A DNA stretch of 11,333 nt from contig MU634023.1 of assembly GCA_026770595.1 (NCBI GenBank), positions 5,915-17,247 of the forward strand, in the 5' to 3' direction. The stretch's first letter is position 1, and each line of letters opens with the position of its first letter. The position numbers were made by a program, and so were the translations under genes. Positions 1 through 11,294 of the stretch are shown piece after piece. Source of the stretch: Ochromonadaceae sp. CCMP2298 (lineage: Eukaryota; Sar; Synurophyceae; Ochromonadales; Ochromonadaceae). Below the pieces are notes generated by a model. It saw nothing but the letters and a program-made list of their open reading frames with translations, was not told the DNA's origin and searched no databases.

Positions 1-2
1 GG

Positions 3-4084
<4,082 letters not shown>

Positions 4085-4210
4085 ATCGCTCTCTGCGATC
4101 CTGATGTGGATCCTTTGAAATACAATCACCGCCGTTGGTTGCCGATGGGTTGATCTTCGGTCAGTTTTTGTGCGTAAACATTCGAACGAAGGGAACCTCT
4201 CTCCCCACCC

Positions 4211-4467
4211 CAAAAATGAAGGTCCCCTGGGAATTCAGCAGAAATCAAAAATCCAAATGGTCCCCTGGGAATTTAGCAGAAATCTTTGTGTGCATAAATC
4301 TTACTTGTAGAATCTACCCAATCGGACTAAACTTTACTACTGCAATATGTTTATTGCACATCGATTCATATAATAATATTAGTATTTTACAATTCCCACC
4401 CACCACACCAAAATGAAGGTCCCCTGGGAATTCAACACAAATCTAAATGGTCCCCTGGGAATTTAGC
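4211..4467. repeat. Duplicated block with four copies of a GGTCCCCTGGGAATTYA core
   Basis: Block A (4211-4280) and block B (about 4400-4467) are diverged direct copies of roughly 65 to 70 bp, separated by about 120 bp of AT-rich DNA. Each contains the core twice, once after GAA with AATTCA and once after AAT with AATTTA. Cores start at 4221, 4259, 4418 and 4449. The centre TCCCCTGGGA is nearly palindromic. The paired organisation suggests an older tandem duplication within the unit followed by a block duplication, or terminal or subterminal repeats of a decayed element. It lies 130 to 380 bp upstream of the PRP5 ATG. Confidence 0.8.
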
Positions 4468-4498
4468 GTCTTTTGCGCGCAGTACGTACTAAAACTCT

Positions 4499-4665
4499 CT
4501 TTCCGTGGCGGAAAGATGGGCTTTTTTGGCCAAAAAGTTCCTTTCCGTGGCGGAAAGATGGGCTTTTTTGGCCAAAAAGTTCCTTTCCGTGGCGGAAAGA
4601 CGGACTTTTTGGGTGAAAAGTTCCTTTCCGTTGCGGAAAGACTGACTTTTGGGATAAAAGTCTCA
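4499..4665. repeat. Tandem array of 42-bp units, each with two palindromes
   Basis: Four head-to-tail units start at 4499, 4541, 4583 and 4624. Each begins with the inverted repeat CTTTCCG-TGG-CGGAAAG (7-bp arms, 3-nt loop). In the first two units this is followed by CTTTTTTGGCCAAAAAG, a near-perfect 16-bp palindrome with one extra T. Units 1 and 2 are identical; units 3 and 4 drift (GACGGACTTTTTGGGTGAAAAG, then GACTGACTTTTGGGATAAAAG), and a weaker TGACTTTTTGGGGTCA follows near 4670. Decay therefore runs left to right. The array lies in the spacer downstream of the YbaK-like gene. Confidence 0.9.
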
Positions 4666-4720
4666 TTTTAATGACTTTTTGGGGTCAAAAAAACGGTGTT
4701 TTTCATTTTAAATTTGGGGC

Positions 4721-4955
4721 TCAAATAAAGGATCCGGTCAAAATCATTCCGGTCGCTACGTTACTTCATAAACAATATTTGAGCAAAGGTCTAGCCCCCT
4801 CTCAAATAAAAGAGTATGATATTGTAAACAACTATCTTCTCTTACGTCGACAACATGCAAATCTACAATAATTGGCAAAAGAAGCAAAATCTGGAAATAA
4901 TGAGGCGGCCCTGCATGGGCGGGGTAGGGGTTCCCCTGGGGTCCTGGGATCCTGA
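4721..4955 (+). pseudogene. Coding-like fragment with in-frame TAA, origin unknown
   Basis: One plus-strand frame reads like ordinary globular protein (QIKDPVKIIPVATLLHKQY, then EYDIVNNYLLLRRQHANLQ) to a TAA at 4869-4871. The same frame then continues as LAKEAKSGNNEAALHG before ending near 4955. Base composition is far more AT-rich than the neighbouring genes, and there is no plausible upstream exon or start apart from the satellite-derived ATG at 4671. This may be a decayed piece of a transferred or mobile gene, or chance. I recognise no family. Confidence 0.22.
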
Positions 4956-4981
4956 CATCCTAACAATCCTGACATCCAGGA

Positions 4982-5876
4982 TCACCGTGCCTCCGTGACG
5001 TCACCCACGACGGCATTCTTGGCTCGCACGAGGTCGGCTGCGGGTATTGCTAGCTTGACATCTGCATGGCCGCCCCCCAGGTAGAGGATGCAGGGCCGCA
5101 CCAGCGTGCACTGGCGGCACACTATTACGGGCACGTGCTATAGGGGTGAGGGGGTAGAAGACAGTAAAAAGTTAGTACTGGAGGGGGGGCGGGCGTTTAA
5201 GACAGACACTAACCCCCCTCAACACACGCTACCCCCCACACACAACCTACGTAACATCCCCACACACCTGCAGCAGGCCGAAGGGAGACACGGCGTTGTG
5301 CGCGAAGCCGCTAAGAGCGAGGCTGTCGCTGTCCGCCGCGAGGCGGAAGTTAAACTTGTTCTTGGAGAGCCGCAAATCGGGACTTCGCATCTCGTGCATC
5401 AATGTGCGCAGTGCGAGTGTGTTGATCTTGGCTGGAGGGGGAAGTGGGTGATGTGGGTGATGCAGGGAGGGTGAGATGATATGTTATAGGTAATGTGGTG
5501 GATGGGAGATGTGGGTGAGATTGTGAGTTGTGGAGGGGGGCTTACCAATGTACTGGGTGATCACGCACACGAACTTGGGGTTCGTCACAGGATCCACGAC
5601 CGTGGCGTCGTGCGCAGTGTTCTCGAATATGATGCTCTTGCACAGCTGCGCCATAGTGCAGTTAAGCAGACAAGCCCTCTGGTCCAGGCTAAGGTCGTAG
5701 TAGGTTGAAGGCATGGTGCGGAACTGGGCAGAAAACACTTTGCATCTGCGCAAGTCCGTCTTCACTCTCTGCACCGGGTCGCTCGCCTGCTCCTCCAGCT
5801 TGGCCACTCTCTGCTCCGCGGCCTCCACGCGCCGCAGTAGGGCACTGAGCCGATCCTCCTCTGCTGCTGCGCTCAT
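4982..5876 (-). CDS. YbaK/aminoacyl-tRNA deacylase-domain protein, three exons
   Basis: The predicted product has 216 residues from exons 5876-5546, 5431-5268 and 5137-4982, with introns of 114 and 130 nt; all joins are GT-AG and in frame. An N-terminal coiled coil (about 5-40) rich in Glu, Arg and Ala precedes a YbaK-like domain. Landmarks are MPSTYYDLSLDQRACLL (55-71), LCKSIIFENTA (78-88), NPKFVCVITQY (99-109), SKNKFNFRLA (133-142), GFAHNAVSPFGL (152-163) and YLGGGHADVKLAIPAADLV (C-terminal exon). The order and wording match eukaryotic YbaK-domain proteins such as the Arabidopsis At1g44835 type. YbaK-fold proteins hydrolyse mischarged aminoacyl-tRNAs in trans, but the substrate here cannot be inferred. 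The first ATG in frame is at 5876. It is divergent from the glycosylasparaginase gene across a short promoter. Confidence 0.82.
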
Positions 5877-6074
5877 TCTCGTCTGCAACGCCGACTCTCT
5901 ATAGATTGTGCATGGATGAGCAGAAAGAGAGAGAAAAGCAAAGGGGCAAAAATGAGATCACTTTTGGATCTTTTCACATCTTACTGTAGGCGTCGATTGC
6001 TAGAATTTCTCTGACTATATATGTACGTTTTAATGGTACAGAAGCAGATCTGATCTCACAACTTCCATGAAGTT
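5877..6074. promoter_or_regulatory. Divergent promoter between YbaK-like and glycosylasparaginase genes
   Basis: The two ATGs are 198 bp apart and face away from each other, so both promoters must lie here unless transcription starts far inside a neighbouring gene. TATATA occurs at 6016-6021, 54 bp before the glycosylasparaginase ATG, and could be a TATA element for the rightward gene. No matching element is clear for the leftward gene. Polypurine AGAAAGAGAGAGAAAAG lies at about 5921-5937. Confidence 0.5.
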
Positions 6075-6078
6075 ATGA
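6067..6078 (+). promoter_or_regulatory. Three-codon uORF whose TGA overlaps the main ATG
   Basis: ATG-AAG-TTA-TGA at 6067-6078 ends one base into the glycosylasparaginase start codon (ATGA overlap, 6075-6078). If it is inside the transcript, scanning ribosomes would meet it first and could reinitiate on the adjacent ATGs at 6075, 6078 or 6108. Whether it is transcribed depends on a start upstream of 6067, which TATATA at 6016 would allow. Confidence 0.35.
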
Positions 6079-7163
6079 TGAGCCTCAAGCACACTCCAAC
6101 AAGAAGCATGGGTCGAACGCTACGCGTGGGGACGGTGCTGTTGCTCATCACCCTCGTCAGCGGCCACTTCGTCATCAACACCTGGTCTGGTGCGTTCGAG
6201 GTAGCCACAGAGACTGCTTACGCCAAGCTGCTGGCAGGCGGCTCTGCAGTGGACGCGGTGGAGGCGGGCTGCAGCGCGTGCGAGAGGCAGCAGTGCGACA
6301 CCTCTGTGGGCTACGGCAACCACCCAGACTCCCACGGCCACACCTCGCTCGATGCTTTAATCATGGACGGAGACACTTTCGACGCCGGCAGCGTGGCCTA
6401 TCTGCGGGGGTACAGAGACGCCATCTCCATCGCCCGCGCCGTGATGCAGTACACCTCGCACACACTGCTGGTAGGCGAGGGGGCAGAGCAGTTCGCAAAA
6501 ATGGCCGGCTTTCCAGCCCTATCAGCTAGCGACAATAATACGGTAAACGAATTTGAGGCGTGGGTGGGGGCTTCCTGCCAGCCAAACTACTTCACGGGGG
6601 TGGCGGAGGCAGAGGTAGCGTGCGGCCCCTACCACCTGGGCGACGAAGGGGGTCGGAGGGAAGTGGACGGGGGAGAAATGGAAAGCGGGGGAGCGGTGCG
6701 GCGCGTGGCAGTGCAGCCCCAGTGGGCCGACAGCTCTAACCACGACACCATCGGCATGGTGGCCATCTCCAACCCCCCCTCCCCCTCCTCCCCCCCCTCT
6801 ATGGCTTGCGGCACCTCAACCAACGGGGCGGACCACAAGATCGCCGGCAGGGTGGGCGACTCCCCCATCACAGGCGCCGGCTGCTACGTGGACTCAGACA
6901 TAGGGGGCGCGGCTGCTACGGGCGACGGGGACATAATGATGCGCTTTCTGCCCGCCTTCCACGCAGTCTCTCTCATGGCGGTGCTGGGTCCAGAGGCTGC
7001 ATGCAGGGCGGCGCTGGCCCGTATCGCTGCAGTCTTCCCCTCCTTCCAGGGGGGCCTGGTGTGCGTTAGCAGGGACGGGAGGCACGGGGCGGCGGCACAC
7101 AATATGGGCTTCAGCTACTCCTTTGCGGACGCGTCCGGTGTGCAGGTGGTCACGGTGGCCTGA
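6075..7163 (+). CDS. AGA: N(4)-(beta-N-acetylglucosaminyl)-L-asparaginase (glycosylasparaginase)
   Basis: This is a lysosomal-type Ntn hydrolase that cleaves the GlcNAc-Asn bond in the last steps of N-glycoprotein breakdown. It has 362 residues on one uninterrupted exon, close to the roughly 346 of the human enzyme. A signal peptide is evident (RTLRVGTVLLLITLVSG, about 14-30), and VINTW follows at 33-37. NHDTIGMV places the autocleavage and catalytic nucleophile at Thr225. GTSTNG (246-251), GRVGDSP (258-264), GAGCYVD (267-273) and GDGDIMMRFLP (283-293) are the substrate-binding and beta-subunit signatures. A Pro/Ser-rich insert (NPPSPSSPPS, 233-242) sits between the nucleophile strand and GTSTNG, encoded by a pure pyrimidine tract. 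The ATG at 6108 (residue 12) would give a tidier signal peptide and is an alternative start. Substrate residues look intact, so activity is expected. Confidence 0.95.
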   Translation: MMSLKHTPTRSMGRTLRVGTVLLLITLVSGHFVINTWSGAFEVATETAYAKLLAGGSAVDAVEAGCSACERQQCDTSVGYGNHPDSHGHTSLDALIMDGDTFDAGSVAYLRGYRDAISIARAVMQYTSHTLLVGEGAEQFAKMAGFPALSASDNNTVNEFEAWVGASCQPNYFTGVAEAEVACGPYHLGDEGGRREVDGGEMESGGAVRRVAVQPQWADSSNHDTIGMVAISNPPSPSSPPSMACGTSTNGADHKIAGRVGDSPITGAGCYVDSDIGGAAATGDGDIMMRFLPAFHAVSLMAVLGPEAACRAALARIAAVFPSFQGGLVCVSRDGRHGAAAHNMGFSYSFADASGVQVVTVA

Positions 7164-7373
7164 TCAGAAACCTGGCGAGGGGGAGCAACAGGCACAGCAG
7201 GTGCCTGTGTTGCGAGCTATGGCGGCATAAGGCAATCACGAGCCCTCACGCCCCCAGCCACCAGCCTCTCACGGCCCCAGACCCCCAGCCTCCCACAGCC
7301 CCCCACACTTGCTGTAAGCACATTGTGCACGATTTTTCGCACATAACGCATATTTATCGCACAGATATCGTAG

Positions 7374-7396
7374 TATTGTTATTGATAATAACAATA
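7374..7396. other. Perfect 10-bp inverted repeat with 3-nt loop in 3' spacer
   Basis: TATTGTTATT (7374-7383), loop GAT, then AATAACAATA (7387-7396). The stem is perfect but wholly A/T apart from one G:C pair. It lies about 210 bp after the glycosylasparaginase stop and could be part of its 3' UTR. Such AT-rich inverted repeats are also common by chance. Confidence 0.5.
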
Positions 7397-7652
7397 TTGT
7401 TTAACCCTTCGTATAAGCCGAGAGCATCCCATAAATCCCACTATTCGATTGTATGTGACACTACTATATATCATGACACTACGATTGTATGTGGCACTCC
7501 ACCAGTAGAGTATATTAAACACTGAATAATAGTACAGGTATCTATTATATTATAAAGGTTACAAATATCATAAAGGTTCCTCATCAACGTTGAGTACTAT
7601 CCTCATCAATGTTAAATACTGGTATTAGTGGCAGTGGTACAAATGCTTTCGC

Positions 7653-7704
7653 AATGGTAATGGTAATGGTAATGGTAATGGGAGTGGCAATGGTAATGGT
7701 AATG
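7653..7704. repeat. TGGTAA hexamer microsatellite
   Basis: About eight TGGTAA units with two interruptions (GGGAGTGGCAA) lie 30 bp beyond the TM-SAM stop codon, within its presumed 3' UTR on the minus strand. Confidence 0.85.
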
Positions 7705-7735
7705 CTATCAACAGTATGAATACTATGAGTGGCCA

Positions 7736-9027
7736 TTAACTATCCCCCTCAATGTTAGTACTATCTTGTCCAAACATCTCGTCAAATGCGTCTTCAATCT
7801 TTATCCTATCCCCGATCTTTATGCCCATACTGCGGAAGTCGGCTGCCTGCATGCTCTGTATCTGCATTAGTAGTATGTATAGTATGTTAAAGTATACAGT
7901 ATGTGATAATATAATATTATAGTTTATATATACATATACATATATACAAGTATATACACATATACTTACATACATACATATAACATACCTGCATCAGTGA
8001 GACACCCTCGGAGGCGAATTTGGGCTCCAAAAAACCCATCCCGAGATTGTCCAGAAAGTCCTTCATAGACATATTAAGGTGCGGTTTGTGGGTTTTTCCT
8101 TCTTCTTCTTTTGTACCTGTAGGGAAGAACAGCTGCTCGTCTGCCTCAGCCAGGGCGCGCAGCTGACGGTCCCTGGGGAACGCTTGCAGGCGAATGTGTG
8201 GGCCTAGGCAGTCAAAATAGCCGTGGTTGAGTGTCGTTCCCGTGAGTAGATTCGTGGCCCCCACTATGAGCACACATGTGGCGGTGCATAGATAGGCCAT
8301 GAAACGGTCCTCGTAGAGTGCGATCGGATATGTGGAGAAGGCGGTTAGGAACACATACACACCTAAGATATGAACCCTATTTGCGAACAGGATGGCTTCT
8401 CTTCTCGACAGCACCCATATCGGAAAGGCGCCAGTGGGGACCTCCATATAGGCGAAGAGGAGCTGGCATTGTAGCAAGATCGAGACGGTCTGGATAGCGA
8501 ATGTGGCGTAGAACAGAGCCGCCACGACTGCGCAAATGGAGTATTCGGTAACGCACAAGCCGTCCACTGGCAGAGACAAGTTGAATATCGGAGCCATCGT
8601 CACGGTTAGGAAGAGGCAGTCGATCAGGATGTGCACTGAGCATTCCTCCATAAGGGCGGCCTTAGACTCCTTGTGCGTCAGTGCGACCAGCTGAGTAATT
8701 CTCGTATTGTGGCAGATGGTCGCGTAGGGTAGGGGGAAATAGCTCCACCAAGCGGGGTTGCTCTTCTCATCCGGTAATATGAACGCCTCCATTTCATCAT
8801 TTGAATATCTCGAAGCTGAGTGGGGTTGCGTTGGAAACGTTCTGACTCGACTCCTCATGCCGAGGGGTAGGACGAGTAGCGCTGCTGCTGCTGCCATGAA
8901 GAACTCGCGCGCCGCATGACGCGCACGGGCCAACGAGTCGGACACAGCGGCTGCAAGGATGGGAGCAGAAGAACAATTCTGTCAGTCTGTCACGTTCTTT
9001 TGTACCTGGCCGTTGACAACGTGCCAT
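7736..9027 (-). CDS. Predicted four-helix membrane protein with C-terminal SAM domain
   Basis: The product has 369 residues from exons 9027-9006 (22 nt), 8950-7989 and 7861-7736, joined in frame by GT-AG introns of 55 and 127 nt. The short first exon is inferred. The long exon has no ATG before residue 26 but is preceded by TTGCAG, and ATGGCACGTTGTCAACGGCCAG followed by GTACAA lies just upstream in compatible phase, with CTGAC as a candidate branch site. Without that exon, translation would start at the ATG at 8897. Hydrophobic segments lie at about 112-133, 143-175, 199-219 and 224-244. A soluble tail follows with FLDNLGMGFLEPKFASEG, IQSMQAADFRSMGI and GDRIKIEDAF (303-359), a good SAM-domain pattern split by intron 2. 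SAM domains mediate oligomerisation or partner binding. I do not recognise the membrane part, and no transporter or enzyme motif is visible. Confidence 0.78.
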
Positions 9028-9080
9028 CCGATCCGTGCTTCAATGTTTCCTAACATTTTGGCATAAAAAAAAAAAACCTA

Positions 9081-9268
9081 GAGTTAATTTGGCCGTTTCG
9101 AGAGGCTTCTCAAATCTTCTCAAATCTTCTCAATGATTGTCGAGGCTCTCTCGAATCATCGAGAAGACGGATGGGCTGCGCCCGATCCGTCATCTCGATG
9201 ATTCGAGAGAGCCTCGACAATCATTGAGAAGATTTGAGAAGCCTCAAGAAACGTGTCCAAATCAACTC
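9081..9268. repeat. Large near-perfect fold-back (MITE-like or hairpin-RNA source)
   Basis: The left arm 9081-9176 and right arm 9179-9268 are inverted copies with only a few mismatches. Outer ends pair as GAGTTRATTTGG, and the inner part pairs over about 55 bp (TTCTCAATGATTGTCGAGGC through CATCGAGA). The left arm has one extra tandem copy of TTCTCAAATC, which would bulge. The apex is only a few bases (around 9177-9178). An A12 tract (9065-9076) lies just outside the left end. No coding potential and no clear target-site duplication are seen. It stands 54 bp upstream of the TM-SAM ATG, so it may overlap that promoter or 5' leader. Confidence 0.9.
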
Positions 9269-9999
9269 CGGTTCCACTACTTTACGAGTGGTTCCTCCAG
9301 CATGGTTCACCCGGCGCCCGTCTGATGTCTCTGTCTCTGCCGCTGCTCTCGGCCTCTGTCTCTGCTGCTGCCTCTGCTATGCTGCTCTTGTCTGTATCTT
9401 AAGAAATGATTGATCAAAATCCTGCTTTTTTAACTCAGTGCAGGTTCTGCATAGGCAGTAGCATGCACGATGCTTGGCTAATCTACTGTGCAGAGGCTAT
9501 GTGCTACCCATGGTCTCATTGTTATCCTCTACTCCCCTAATAAGTTGGATAGAGCCTTGCAGCTACCAGTGCAGAGGGTCAGTGTGGATAAGTTAGCCAT
9601 GAGCTTTAGTTAGGTAGTTACTTAGTGCACGGCGCGCAAACCTTCCTGCGCTGTAGGCTGTCATAGTACGTACTGTGTGATTTGGCGTCTCAGTGTACGT
9701 ACTTTGGTGTCTGCTGCTTGCCCTACCCGGTTTTGCCCCAACCTTGGGGGGCAAATCCTGGGAAGTGCAGAGCGAGGAGAGATTGAGAGTTCAGGAGGAA
9801 CTCTGTCTCTGTAGATTGCTTGGGTAGATTGATTCGGAGTACAATTATCCAAGTAACCAGAGCGATTGTGTCAAAGCTGTTTCAATTGGAATTTACACAG
9901 CGGAAGCCTGAAGCTACGGGACCAGTTGGACGCGGCGCGTCGAACTTATTATACTTGGATCAGTCGAGTTCTAATCTTTTGGCGATATCTGCCGGTGCC
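9269..9999. other. Non-coding leader or probable LTR region of the retroelement
   Basis: This 730-bp stretch between the fold-back and the gag ATG has no convincing gene. It holds a CTCTGTCTCTGC-rich patch (9330-9385), scattered GTGCAGAGG sub-repeats (9489 and 9571) and a tandem pair around GTACGTACT (9665-9714). By position it should contain the 5' LTR and primer-binding site of the element. I could not fix the LTR ends, because the 3' copy is outside the window, nor find a clean match to the usual initiator-tRNA site. AGTAACCAGAGCG near 9850 is only vaguely similar. Confidence 0.4.
9665..9714. repeat. Imperfect direct repeat around GTACGTACT
   Basis: AGTACGTACTGTGTGATTTG-GCGTCT is followed by TGTACGTACTTTGGTGTCT. 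This is a tandem pair sharing GTACGTACT and TTGG(C/T)GTCT but differing by a short insertion. Such repeats are common in LTR promoter (U3) regions. The 10-bp palindrome AGTACGTACT also occurs near 4477-4489 in the PRP5 upstream spacer. Confidence 0.6.
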
Positions 10000-11268
10000 A
10001 TGTCCGACAAGAGAGGAGCAAACCAAGCCGGAGGCGGCGGTGGCAAGGTGGCGGTTCTGGAGAGCTGCTCTGTCTTGCCCCACACCTACCAGACCTGGAG
10101 GGAGGACACGAGGTTGCTGTTCGAATCCCAGAGCTACTTCCAGTACCTTTCCGGGGAGGTGCAATCCGTCTTCGACGAGCCCGTGCCTTGCTTCGCTTGG
10201 CAGCTGGAAATCTACAAGTGGGTCCCTGACCGCAGTCCGAGGGCTCAGAAGAACCTGCATTCCGCCTTCAGAGACACCTCCACCCCCATTGCGGAAGATG
10301 ATGCTGCTGAGGCGCAGACGCAGGCACACGGCGACCTCGCGGCGAAGACCAACGAGGACGCCGACAGCGAGGACGAGGGCAACGCCGACGCGCGGGAGGG
10401 GTACACCAAGGTCATCTCGGTCGAGTCGCCCGACTCTGAGGGCTTCGTTATGGCTGACAGTATGCGCGATGCTCCCTCCCTCGACTTCTACTACCGGCGC
10501 CAAAAGGCGCACATCAAGGCCCTGGAAGCCCGAGAGCGAAGGAAGAAGGAGGCCGAGGAGAAGACGAGTCGCATTCTGGCGCTGATGCTGTCCACGATCT
10601 CGGCGAGCGTGCAGAACTCCCTCAAGACCGAGATCGCTGCCAGACGCCTCGACCTGATCTGGGCCAAGATAGCGGCGAGGTGCGGGCCGCGCAGCGGGAC
10701 GGAGGGTCTGGCCGAGCTGGACAAGGCGTGGGCCACGACGACTATCAAGGCTGGGGAGAGCATGGGCGACTTCCTGCAGCGAATCGACAGGGAGGCGCGC
10801 AAGTTTGATGTCTACGGGCCGGGCTGGGTGAAGACCGAAGAGCACCGCATCGTACTTGTCCGACAGGCCCTTGTGAGCGACACTAAGCGCTGGCCTGAGT
10901 GGAAGAGGGAGATCCGAGACGCTGATCGCCTGCATGAAGGCTGGGAAGACCTAAAGACGCGCCTAGAGAAGCTGGCGGGCGAGATGCACGCGGACGAGGC
11001 AGTCATGAAGGACTCTGGAAAGAAGACCGTTGCCGAAAAGGCGCTGGCCGCCAAGGAGAGGGCCGAGGCTTCTGCGGTTACACCTGCGAGGGCCGACGGC
11101 GACAAGGCGGCGAAAGACGGCAAACCTGAGCCTAGGGTTTCTCTTGAGCAATCTTTATCAAAGTTGCTTGTGTTGTTAACATCTTATCCATATATGCCGA
11201 GAGTTGTTGCGGAGGATCCGCTGACCCCTCCCAAAATAGACGACGCAGAATCTCACGGCCAAGACTAA
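10000..11268 (+). CDS. gag: Retrotransposon Gag polyprotein, Ty1/copia (UBN2-like)
   Basis: The product has 422 residues from the ATG at 10000 (context GCCATGTC). The frame is open further upstream but lacks an earlier ATG. An N-terminal part containing TYQTWREDTRLLFESQSYF is followed by an acidic linker (about 85-140) and a charged helix (EARERRKKEAEEKTSRILAL). The Gag-like core has LDLIWAKIAARCGPRSG, AGESMGDFLQRIDREARKF and WEDLKTRLEKLAGEM (about 215-330), patterned like the copia Gag domain that counts residues between LW and a GES-DFL helix. It assembles virus-like particles that package element RNA. No CCHC zinc knuckle is present. The last 40 residues (VSLEQSLSKLLVLLTSYPYM onward) come from DNA clearly more AT-rich than the rest, hinting at truncation and a replaced tail. 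Confidence 0.72.
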   Translation: MSDKRGANQAGGGGGKVAVLESCSVLPHTYQTWREDTRLLFESQSYFQYLSGEVQSVFDEPVPCFAWQLEIYKWVPDRSPRAQKNLHSAFRDTSTPIAEDDAAEAQTQAHGDLAAKTNEDADSEDEGNADAREGYTKVISVESPDSEGFVMADSMRDAPSLDFYYRRQKAHIKALEARERRKKEAEEKTSRILALMLSTISASVQNSLKTEIAARRLDLIWAKIAARCGPRSGTEGLAELDKAWATTTIKAGESMGDFLQRIDREARKFDVYGPGWVKTEEHRIVLVRQALVSDTKRWPEWKREIRDADRLHEGWEDLKTRLEKLAGEMHADEAVMKDSGKKTVAEKALAAKERAEASAVTPARADGDKAAKDGKPEPRVSLEQSLSKLLVLLTSYPYMPRVVAEDPLTPPKIDDAESHGQD

Positions 11269-11294
11269 CAGTCGAGCCGAATAACAGTTCAGCG

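Larger units (their letters stand above)
4085..4981. other. Gene-free spacer between YbaK-like gene and PRP5
   Basis: About 900 bp separate the YbaK-like stop codon from the PRP5 ATG. Both genes run leftwards, so the right side should hold the YbaK-like 3' UTR and the left side the PRP5 promoter and 5' leader. The minus strand is open in the PRP5 frame from 4084 to about 4213 but has no ATG there. It holds the duplicated block at 4211-4467, the palindromic array at 4499-4665 and a coding-like remnant near 4721-4955. The stretch 4281-4399 is plain AT-rich DNA. Near 4940-4976, TCCTGACATCC occurs twice, followed by an inverted GGATC. Confidence 0.6.
7164..7735. other. Convergent 3' intergenic region, AT-rich with simple repeats
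   Basis: This region lies between the glycosylasparaginase stop and the stop of the leftward TM-SAM gene. The first 150 bp are C-rich with CCCCAGCC/CCCACAGC repeats; the rest is AT-rich. It holds a 10-bp-stem hairpin at 7374-7396, ATTAAA at about 7514 as a possible poly(A) signal for the plus-strand gene, a partial copy of the TM-SAM gene end (7578-7620) and a TGGTAA array at 7653-7704. No ORF here looks coding. Confidence 0.6.

Noticed and set aside
4499-4665. Possible CRISPR array
   Set aside because: The units are contiguous with no unique spacers, palindromic throughout, and the genome is eukaryotic.
4447-4671. ORF reading FRGGKMGFFGQKVP repeats
   Set aside because: The reading frame is produced by the 42-bp satellite and has no start context or homology.
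5484-5888. YbaK-like protein beginning at 5888 and ending at 5484
   Set aside because: Position 5888 is TTG. The tail after QYIG is intron sequence with a clear GTAAGC donor.
7917-8945. TM-SAM protein starting at 8945 and reading through to 7917
   Set aside because: Position 8945 is GTG, not ATG, and the left end reads into an intron of TACATATA repeats. The spliced model keeps the SAM domain intact.
9949-10935. 328-residue minus-strand ORF
   Set aside because: It is antisense to gag; codon pattern and domain evidence favour the plus strand.
9520-11286. TGTTAT ... ATAACA as the ends of a complete element
   Set aside because: Six-base inverted ends are expected by chance, no LTR direct repeat is present at the right end, and the match falls within the sequence after gag with no target duplication.
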